In this document: positions 1 through 4,660 of the stretch, in pieces
Layout of the letters: every line of letters starts with the position of its first letter
How positions within the stretch are numbered: position 1 is the first letter of the stretch
From: Candidatus Collierbacteria bacterium CG_4_9_14_3_um_filter_43_16
Lineage (GTDB): Bacteria > Patescibacteriota > Microgenomatia > UBA1400 > MFAQ01
Assembly (NCBI GenBank): GCA_002789895.1
Contig: PFUC01000032.1
Coordinates: 1-10,780, forward strand
Length of the DNA stretch: 10,780 nucleotides
Direction: 5' to 3'
Program-made: the position numbers and the translations under genes
Notes under the pieces: generated by a model
What the model was told of the DNA's origin: nothing
The model's database searches: none
The model's input: only the letters and a program-made list of their open reading frames with translations

Positions 1-1
1 T

Positions 2-94
2 GGTGGCAAACGGATATTCTTGCTTTTAGGTTATGAGGTTGGTAGAATAGGCGAGCTCTTTGAGCTAAATAGATCTTTTATGGAGGCTGTATGA
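2..94 (+). CDS. C-terminal end of an unknown upstream gene (partial)
   Basis: A reading frame runs in from the window edge for 30 codons and stops with TGA at 92-94. The stop shares the bases ATGA with the start codon of the next gene, a usual arrangement for translational coupling. The tail has a hydrophobic stretch (IFLLLGY) followed by a mixed helix-like end (ELFELNRSFMEAV). No family can be recognised from 30 residues. The main support is the exact ATGA overlap and the Shine-Dalgarno sequence for the next gene lying inside this frame; the frame could still be open by chance. Confidence 0.5.
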   Translation, partial: GGKRIFLLLGYEVGRIGELFELNRSFMEAV

Positions 95-387
95 AAAATG
101 TATCCCTTTATCTTTCCAACGTGTCAGAAATTACCGCAAACAATCTAATCGCTGCAATCCAGAATGTTATCTTGAAAGTTACGAAAATCGAAACCACAGT
201 TTCCGTCTCTTCCGCCACGATAACAAGGGGGGTAAGCGTCATTCTTCATGATTTCAATCTCCAACAGTGGAAGGCGGCCACCCTTATTACGGCCATTAGA
301 CTGGCAGTATATGCCGTCCTTGGAGGTAAAATGCCGAATAGAGATATCCACATTACCATGCACGGATCCTTGAGTACCGATCTGTAA
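91..387 (+). CDS. Hypothetical protein, 98 aa
   Basis: The start is set by a good Shine-Dalgarno sequence (GGAGG at 82-86, 4 nt before ATG) and by the ATGA overlap with the upstream frame, so it is probably the last gene of an operon entering from the left. I do not recognise the family. The protein has no signal peptide or clear membrane segment. Alternating polar and hydrophobic stretches (VSLYLSNV, TVSVSSATI, VSVILHDF, DIHITMHG) suggest beta strands, with two helices (about residues 14-30 and 57-77), so a small alpha/beta fold is likely. A strong intrinsic terminator begins 7 nt after the stop codon. I am sure it is coding in this frame but not of its function. Confidence 0.75.
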   Translation: MKNVSLYLSNVSEITANNLIAAIQNVILKVTKIETTVSVSSATITRGVSVILHDFNLQQWKAATLITAIRLAVYAVLGGKMPNRDIHITMHGSLSTDL

Positions 388-393
388 TACATG

Positions 394-420
394 AACCCCT
401 AGAAATAGGGGTTTTTTATT
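394..420 (+). terminator. Intrinsic terminator of the leftmost operon
   Basis: An 8-bp perfect stem (AACCCCTA 394-401 with TAGGGGTT 406-413) closes on a GAAA tetraloop and runs into a T-rich tract (TTTTATTTTT, 414-423). This is a textbook forward-strand terminator. On the minus strand no T tract follows the stem, so it would not work well for the convergent kinase gene, whose stop codon (416-418) lies right at its edge. Confidence 0.9.
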
Positions 421-1021
421 TTTCCTTGGAACGGCGAGTGCCTTCCGGGCTGAAACCAAGTTCGGAAATCAGATAATAATCGACAGCTTCCAGTAAATGT
501 TTTTTAGTGTCTTCATTCTGAATAATCACATCAGCCATCGCCAAACAACGGCCAACTTGCTGACCAAAATTATTTTCCCCCAGGCCCAGATCACGACTGT
601 TTGCTTTGACAAAATCTTTTTCCATCGTGCCATCTTCACCTCTCTTCCAGGCGCGATCTATATACCATTCGAGCCGGTGCTCAGGCGAAGCGTCTATACC
701 GATGATAGTAATTCCCAAAGCCTCTTTGAGAAATTCAATTTCGGAAGGGTTTCTGATCGAGTCGATGACGATATTGCCCTCAAAGTCGCCTAGCATTTCT
801 AAGGTTCTTTCTGCTAAAATATGTCCACCATAAGTTTCACGAAGTTCGTTGCCTATATTTTGGAGATTTTCTCTAGACAGAGGTAACCCTCGAACGCAAA
901 CTTCTTCTCGAACACGGTCCGAGAGACTAAAGACGGTAAATCCCAACTTTTTTAAATACTTGACTACCTCCCCTTTTCCCGAAGCTATGGGGCCGACTAA
1001 ACCGACGGCTGTCCTTGTCAT
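416..1021 (-). CDS. P-loop nucleotide kinase-like protein (UPF0200 / dephospho-CoA kinase-like)
   Basis: A 201-aa protein opening directly with a Walker A loop (GPIASGKG, residues 10-17). Here the Ser/Thr that usually follows the P-loop Lys is Gly. Further features are a LSDRVREE helix (33-40), an NLQNIGNELRETYGG segment (52-66), the DSIRNPSE strand-turn (87-94, DxxR), a DASPEHR strand end (110-116) and a GQQVGRCLAMADVIIQNE tail (153-170). This order matches the archaeal/CPR UPF0200 group of predicted nucleoside or nucleotide kinases and resembles the P-loop half of dCMP/dCTP deaminases. The substrate cannot be read from the sequence. The frame stays open to 1303, but that extension is the antisense shadow of the next gene; ATG 1021 is chosen because the P-loop follows at once and because of the promoter 6 nt upstream. 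The gene is divergent from the 98-aa helical protein at 1103. Confidence 0.85.
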   Translation of the reverse strand: MTRTAVGLVGPIASGKGEVVKYLKKLGFTVFSLSDRVREEVCVRGLPLSRENLQNIGNELRETYGGHILAERTLEMLGDFEGNIVIDSIRNPSEIEFLKEALGITIIGIDASPEHRLEWYIDRAWKRGEDGTMEKDFVKANSRDLGLGENNFGQQVGRCLAMADVIIQNEDTKKHLLEAVDYYLISELGFSPEGTRRSKEK

Positions 1022-1056
1022 AAGGTAAGTGTACGAGCAAAAACTCAAGAACTCAA
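1022..1056 (-). promoter_or_regulatory. Leaderless promoter of the P-loop kinase
   Basis: On the minus strand a -35 TTGAGT (1056-1051), a 17-nt spacer and a -10 TACACT (1033-1028) are followed after 6 nt by the ATG at 1021. Transcription should begin at or next to the A of the ATG, and no Shine-Dalgarno sequence is present. The -35 lies in a tandem 8-bp duplication (plus-strand ACTCAAGA at 1043-1050 and 1051-1058). Confidence 0.65.
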
Positions 1057-1066
1057 GATGGACAAG

Positions 1067-1102
1067 GTGAAAGACTGGGTTTGGGATGGTAGAATCTCTT
1101 TT
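1067..1102 (+). promoter_or_regulatory. Leaderless extended -10 promoter of the 98-aa helical protein
   Basis: -35-like GTGAAA (1067-1072), exactly 17 nt, then TGG-TAGAAT (extended -10, hexamer 1090-1095) and 7 nt to ATG 1103. The position argues that the upstream in-frame ATG at 1058 is not the start, since it would lie upstream of this promoter. It stands back to back with the kinase promoter. Confidence 0.6.
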
Positions 1103-1399
1103 ATGGCTACAAAATTTAGGGAAATATTTGAAGAAATGGTCACCAAATACGAGAAAGAATTTGACGAATTTCAGAAACTCCATGATAAATACGAACTTGA
1201 TCCGAGAAAGTGGCAAGAGGATTTTAATAAAGAGGGGGCAAAGATAATGGAGATTGTCAGAGCTTATGAAAACAAACTCTGTGGTCACATGGAAAATACC
1301 CAAAACGCAACTTACTCAGCTAATTTGGCGGAGAAATTCAGAGGTGAGATAAAGAGGTATTTACCTAAATTAGATATGATCGGAGTGACACTTAGTTAA
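1103..1399 (+). CDS. Conserved-looking helical hypothetical protein, 98 aa
   Basis: A small, highly charged, nearly all-helical protein. Residues 1-35 form an amphipathic helix rich in E, K and F with coiled-coil-like spacing, followed by a W-containing segment (DPRKWQEDFNKEG), a second long helix ending in YENKLCGHMEN, and a C-terminal stretch SANLAEKFRGEIKRYLPKLDMIGV. There is no membrane segment or signal peptide. The style recalls small conserved hypothetical proteins of Patescibacteria, but I cannot name a family or function. ATG 1103 is preferred over in-frame ATG 1058, which would add 15 residues, because an extended -10 box sits 7 nt before 1103 and no ribosome binding site precedes 1058. 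The gene ends in a likely terminator at 1423-1469 and is convergent with the next minus-strand gene. Confidence 0.78.
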   Translation: MATKFREIFEEMVTKYEKEFDEFQKLHDKYELDPRKWQEDFNKEGAKIMEIVRAYENKLCGHMENTQNATYSANLAEKFRGEIKRYLPKLDMIGVTLS

Positions 1400-1422
1400 T
1401 GGTGCGGAGTTATTGGTTATTG

Positions 1423-1469
1423 GTGCGGTAAAGACAATGCACTTATTTGCCGCACTCGCTTTTTATTTT
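1423..1469 (+). terminator. Probable intrinsic terminator
   Basis: GTGCGG (1423-1428) pairs with CCGCAC (1450-1455) and the stem extends by one G-T and three A-T pairs to about 10 bp, with a 13-nt loop. A T-rich tract (CTTTTTATTTTC) begins 4 nt after the stem, a slightly loose fit. It lies across the last codons of the convergent membrane-protein gene. A second copy of GGTGCGG lies at 1401-1407, which allows an alternative hairpin. Confidence 0.55.
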
Positions 1470-1808
1470 CTCGAGAAGGGCACTGCAGAATTGGTCAGAG
1501 ACAGCCTTGGACGATTTTTCAACCAGACTGGCGGCGACACTCGCCGCCTGTTTACTGATTTCCTCGGTGATCGAAGAGATTGGAGATTGGGTGTATTCAG
1601 TAGAGACTCCCATAATATTGGGGGTGGGGATTTGAATCTTTTCAGGAAGAACTTTGTTGACTGTTGCTATAGCGGGAACAATGACTGAAGACTGGAACTG
1701 AGGATTCTTGATGTAGTAGTCAACTGGTTTGGAAATTTGAGGAAACATTTTATACACTCCGAATAATGCAAGGCTGATTATAACGATTCGTATAAACAAA
1801 TTATTCAT
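1443..1808 (-). CDS. Small membrane-anchored hypothetical protein, 121 aa
   Basis: The protein starts with a short positively flanked membrane helix (about residues 5-19, IRIVIISLALFGVYK) and no lipobox or clear cleavage site, so it is probably an N-terminally anchored protein facing out of the cell. A linker rich in P, V and I follows (residues 22-78), then a long amphipathic helix rich in S, A, E and K (about 78-118) with two cysteines (C108, C119). No family is recognised. The start is supported by an upstream AAAGGTG Shine-Dalgarno sequence with 7-nt spacing. It lies 71 nt downstream of the ATP-cone nuclease gene on the same strand, so the two may be cotranscribed, although a palindromic repeat lies in the gap. 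Confidence 0.75.
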   Translation of the reverse strand: MNNLFIRIVIISLALFGVYKMFPQISKPVDYYIKNPQFQSSVIVPAIATVNKVLPEKIQIPTPNIMGVSTEYTQSPISSITEEISKQAASVAASLVEKSSKAVSDQFCSALLEKIKSECGK

Positions 1809-1823
1809 TGTGTGTCACCTTTA

Positions 1824-1876
1824 TGGATTTCCCTCACCAGTTCGGGACTTTCAGCCCACCCAGGTCGGGAATGACA
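1824..1876. repeat. Imperfect palindromic intergenic repeat
   Basis: The gap between the two minus-strand genes holds a nested palindrome: outer arms TTCCC-tc-ACC (1829-1838) and GGT-c-GGGAA (1863-1871), and an inner hairpin GGGACT-ttc-AGCCC with one mismatch (1844-1857). The edges GGATTTCCC and GGGAATGAC resemble the ends of the GGATTCCC...GGGAATGAC intergenic palindromes scattered in many bacterial genomes. There is no T tract, so it is not a standard terminator. Only one copy is visible in this window. Confidence 0.45.
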
Positions 1877-1879
1877 GTG

Positions 1880-2728
1880 TTAGGTTTTGCAAATTTCTTT
1901 GATATGCAGAGAAGTCGTATTTATTTCCTCGCGGGTAAGGATGTCCGAAACATGATTTTCTTGAATGGCACCCTTGAGCCTGGCGCAGGTAACAATGCCC
2001 CGCTCCAGCAGTAAATTGATCTTGAACCTCGGAATTTGATAGGCAAGAGTAACCGGATGAAGACCGGCGGACATAATCAAGTCCGACATACCGTGGCCTT
2101 TTGGGTCAAGCCATGAGGTGAGCTCTAGACCCACACAGCCGGCATAATCAAAGACCTCCGAGGTGACCTTGGTATTGGTGACCAACCAAGGAAAATAGGC
2201 AATATCAGTACCGTGGCTGTGCTCCATGGCCGACTTGATATCCAGGTAACGGGCGTAAGTATACAGAGCAACTTGAACATCGGTTTTAATACCGGGGCTA
2301 TTATGAAATTTGCACTCAATAAAAAACTGTTTATTATCCTTCTTGGCTACTACATCGATCTCGTGGGTGACACATTTGCCCAATACAATGACGCCAACCT
2401 CCGTTTTGTAGCCATAAACAGTAAGAACGTCGGAAACAATCGTCTCAAAGGGATGCCCAGAAGGACCCAAATCCATGATGGCTCGCTTGAGACCGTAGTT
2501 GTAGTAGTTGTTGACCGGTGCGTTTTCTTTGAGATAAGAGGAGACGTGTTCATGTATATCTTTGGTGGTGATGCCGGTCCGGAGATGGCGCTTGAGATAA
2601 TCGACCGTTTGGGAAGCAACGTCAACAGAAAGGCCGGTTTTGGCCAGAGATTTTACTAGCTTTGACTCATCAAAGGGCTCTTGCTCACCGGAAGCCTTGA
2701 TAATAGTAACGGGACTAAGAGTAATCAC
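1880..2728 (-). CDS. ATP-cone domain fused to a PD-(D/E)xK (Mrr-like) nuclease domain
   Basis: A 282-aa two-domain protein. Residues about 7-92 match an ATP-cone, the (d)ATP-binding regulatory module known from ribonucleotide reductases and NrdR: VTIIKASGEQEPFDESKL at the N-terminus, then NYGLKRAIMDLGPSG. Residues about 93-200 look like a restriction-endonuclease fold: a helix starting FETIVSDVL, then GYKTEVGV, THEIDVVAKK with D125, and FFIECKFH with E138 and K140, followed by Q152 in a helix. This gives the D-x12-E-x-K catalytic set intact. The last 80 residues (LHPVTLAY...LLLERGIVTC) are an uncharacterised helical tail. The inferred activity is cleavage of DNA, or another nucleic acid, under control of nucleotide binding; the target is unknown. 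The GTG start at 2728 is supported by an extended -10 box 6 nt upstream. It is divergent from proS, with a small membrane protein gene downstream. Confidence 0.82.
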   Translation of the reverse strand: MITLSPVTIIKASGEQEPFDESKLVKSLAKTGLSVDVASQTVDYLKRHLRTGITTKDIHEHVSSYLKENAPVNNYYNYGLKRAIMDLGPSGHPFETIVSDVLTVYGYKTEVGVIVLGKCVTHEIDVVAKKDNKQFFIECKFHNSPGIKTDVQVALYTYARYLDIKSAMEHSHGTDIAYFPWLVTNTKVTSEVFDYAGCVGLELTSWLDPKGHGMSDLIMSAGLHPVTLAYQIPRFKINLLLERGIVTCARLKGAIQENHVSDILTREEINTTSLHIKEICKT

Positions 2729-2743
2729 TAATTTATATTAGCA
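2729..2743 (-). promoter_or_regulatory. Leaderless extended -10 promoter of the ATP-cone nuclease
   Basis: Reading on the minus strand, TGC-TAATAT (2743-2735, extended -10) is followed by AAATTA and then the GTG start. A transcript starting 7 nt after the -10 begins on the GTG itself. No Shine-Dalgarno sequence and no convincing -35 are seen. The site sits back to back with the proS -10. Confidence 0.6.
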
Positions 2744-2751
2744 GAGTACTC

Positions 2752-2763
2752 TATAATATCCTT
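2752..2763 (+). promoter_or_regulatory. Leaderless promoter of proS
   Basis: A consensus TATAAT (2752-2757) lies 6 nt before ATG 2764, and no Shine-Dalgarno sequence separates them. The predicted transcript starts on the ATG. The -35 region (about 2729-2734) is AT-rich without a TTGACA match. The palindrome AGAGTACTCT (2743-2752) sits between this box and the opposing -10 and could be an operator. Confidence 0.65.
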
Positions 2764-4002
2764 ATGAAAATGAGCAGAATGGGTGTGAAGCCCGAAAAAA
2801 TGCCTCCAAAAGACGCCGAAACGGTGAATCACAAGCTACTCGTCCAGGCGGGTTTCGTCAGACAGTTGATGGCCGGTGTCTATACTTACCTACCTTTCGG
2901 TTTAAGAGTTCTGAGAAATATTGAAAAGATTATCCGTGAAGAGATGGATGCCATTGGTGGAGAAGAGATTCTGATGCCTATGTTACACCCGGCCGAGATT
3001 TGGAAAAAAACCGGAGGCTGGGAATCTATTGATGTCTTATTTAAGTTAAAAAGCAGAACTGATCGAGATTATGCTTTGGGACAATCTCAAGAAGAGGTTG
3101 TGACCCCAACCATGAAAGAGTTCATCAAGTCATACCGGGACTTGCCAAAAATGCCGTATCATATTCAATGGAAATTTAGAGACGAGCTCCGATCGAAGTC
3201 CGGGATAATGAGAGGAAGAGAGTTCTTGATGAAGGATATGTACTCTTTTCATCTGGATCAAACTGACTTTGATAGATTCTATGCAATTGCCAAAGCGGCT
3301 TATCTAAAAGTTTTTTCCAGGATGGGACTGGACGCCAAGGTGACAGAGGCTTCTGGAGGATCTTTCTCGGAGAAAATTTCCTATGAGTTTGAGGTCCTGA
3401 CCGATGCCGGAGAAGTAAATATTTTGTATTGTGGCTCTTGTGAGTTCTGTGCTAACGTAGACGATTTAAGCCAGTACAAGGAGGGTGATAAATGTCCCAA
3501 ATGCGGCGAATCAAAACTGAAGCCCTCTGTGGCGGCTGAAGTAGGGAATGTCTTTGATTTGGGACATAAATACTCCAGAGCGTTTGATCTAAAAGTGGCC
3601 ACATCCACCGGAGAATCTATTTATCCGGTGATGGGTTGCTACGGAATTGGCGTCAGCAGAACCATGGGAGTAATCGTGGAAAAGTTTCATGATGATAAAG
3701 GAATTATTTGGCCAAAAAATGTGGCTCCTTTTACGGTACATTTGATTGACATCAAGCAAGGTGACAGGGCCCAACAGATTTATCAACTACTTCAGGATAA
3801 CGGAATCGAAGTGCTGTGGGATGACCGAGATATCAACGCGGGAATCAAGTTCTCTGATGCTGACTTGATCGGATGTCCCTGGAGAGTAGTTGTTTCTGAG
3901 AAAAACGTATCTGCAAATGAAATTGAAGTAAAGACAAGACAGAATAATGAACCAGAAATGATGAAGGTGGAAAGTTTTATCAGTAAACTAAAGAGTGATT
4001 GA
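2764..4002 (+). CDS. proS: Prolyl-tRNA synthetase, short form without the INS editing domain
   Basis: This class II synthetase charges tRNA-Pro with proline in the cytoplasm. Visible are motif 1 (about residues 52-76, ending GGEEILMPMLHP), motif 2 (138-163, FRDELRS...MRGREFLMKDMYSFH), motif 3 (291-301, GCYGIGVSRTM) and a C-terminal anticodon-binding domain (about 320-412, with WDDRDINAGIKFSDADLIG). Bacterial ProRS is usually about 570 aa, with a roughly 180-residue INS domain between motifs 2 and 3 that removes Ala-tRNA-Pro. Here, at 412 aa, that region is a short linker holding Cys pairs (C223, C226, C229; C244, C247) that could form a zinc ribbon. Post-transfer editing should therefore be absent or supplied by another protein. 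ATG 2764 is favoured over ATG 2770 by the -10 box 6 nt upstream. The 3' end overlaps lgt. Confidence 0.97.
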   Translation: MKMSRMGVKPEKMPPKDAETVNHKLLVQAGFVRQLMAGVYTYLPFGLRVLRNIEKIIREEMDAIGGEEILMPMLHPAEIWKKTGGWESIDVLFKLKSRTDRDYALGQSQEEVVTPTMKEFIKSYRDLPKMPYHIQWKFRDELRSKSGIMRGREFLMKDMYSFHLDQTDFDRFYAIAKAAYLKVFSRMGLDAKVTEASGGSFSEKISYEFEVLTDAGEVNILYCGSCEFCANVDDLSQYKEGDKCPKCGESKLKPSVAAEVGNVFDLGHKYSRAFDLKVATSTGESIYPVMGCYGIGVSRTMGVIVEKFHDDKGIIWPKNVAPFTVHLIDIKQGDRAQQIYQLLQDNGIEVLWDDRDINAGIKFSDADLIGCPWRVVVSEKNVSANEIEVKTRQNNEPEMMKVESFISKLKSD

Positions 4003-4660
4003 ATTCCTGGGAATTACGATACATCTTTACGGAGTAATACTGGGTCTAGGAATATGGATAGGGACTGAGGCAGTTATCATCTCCTTTCCGAGAATGAAAG
4101 CGGAAATCGAAGAATCTTTTTTGTGGGCACTGTCAGGTGGAGTAATCGGAGCCAGACTTTATCACGTCATAGATTATTGGGGCAGATACTATCAATATAA
4201 TTTAATGAAGATCTGGGCTGTTTGGGAAGGCGGCCTGGGAATCTGGGGGGCCGTAACCGGAGCAGTAATAGGTGTTCTTCTTTTTAGCTTATTCAAAAAG
4301 AAAAGTGTCCGCCCAATTTTGGAAGCTTTTGCTCTTGGCGCGCCGATCGCTCAAGCTATAGGAAGACTGGGGAATTGGGTGAACGGAGAACTATATGGCA
4401 AAAACGGTGAGCCCCTTTTTGCCTATGAAGCACTATTGAATCTGTCTCTTTTTATGATTCTTTTGATCCTAAGAAAAAAGAAGGCATATTCTGGAAAACT
4501 TCTTGGCATCTATCTGATAGGTTATGGGGTCATCAGAATACTACTTGAAGGCCTGAGACCCTATGAAATAATCTGGAGAATTAATGGAGTGCCAACGGCC
4601 ATGATTTTTGGAGTGATATCAATAATTGTGGGGGTTCTCCTTAGCCGAAGACGATCTTGA
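3995..4660 (+). CDS. lgt: Prolipoprotein diacylglyceryl transferase
   Basis: An integral membrane enzyme that moves diacylglycerol from phosphatidylglycerol to the lipobox cysteine of lipoprotein precursors. The 221-aa protein has about seven hydrophobic segments. It carries the family signature GRLGNWVNGELYG (123-135), including the essential Arg (R124, equivalent to E. coli R143 by motif), plus GARLYHV (52-58), WEGGLGIWG (77-85) and a C-terminal RILLEGLRP (181-189). E. coli Lgt has about 290 aa; the shortfall is mainly in loops and termini. At the E. coli H103 position (HGG) this protein has Trp (IWG), which I also recall from actinobacterial Lgt. The GTG start at 3995 overlaps the proS stop by 8 nt without a Shine-Dalgarno sequence, implying coupled translation. 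Its last 20 nt overlap the 3' end of lon on the other strand. Confidence 0.95.
   Translation: MIEFLGITIHLYGVILGLGIWIGTEAVIISFPRMKAEIEESFLWALSGGVIGARLYHVIDYWGRYYQYNLMKIWAVWEGGLGIWGAVTGAVIGVLLFSLFKKKSVRPILEAFALGAPIAQAIGRLGNWVNGELYGKNGEPLFAYEALLNLSLFMILLILRKKKAYSGKLLGIYLIGYGVIRILLEGLRPYEIIWRINGVPTAMIFGVISIIVGVLLSRRRS

Noticed and set aside
394..420. The 394-413 hairpin as a bidirectional terminator for the kinase gene
   Set aside because: On the minus strand no T tract follows the stem, only CATGTATTAC.
1058..1102. Upstream in-frame ATG 1058 as the start of the helical protein
   Set aside because: It has no ribosome binding site, and a well-spaced -35/-10 pair lies between it and ATG 1103.
1022..1303. 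N-terminal extension of the kinase frame (94 codons upstream of ATG 1021)
   Set aside because: It is antisense to the 98-aa gene, has a Phe/Leu/Ser-rich shadow composition, and would place about 100 residues before a P-loop that normally lies at the N-terminus. The promoter at 1028-1056 also lies within it.
2213..2659. Plus-strand 148-aa ORF opposite the ATP-cone nuclease
   Set aside because: It is the antisense shadow of a protein with recognisable ATP-cone and nuclease motifs; it has no ribosome binding site and no sensible domain.
1880..2728. ATP-cone protein as NrdR or a ribonucleotide reductase fragment
   Set aside because: There is no N-terminal zinc ribbon of NrdR and no reductase domain; the sequence after the cone fits a PD-(D/E)xK nuclease.
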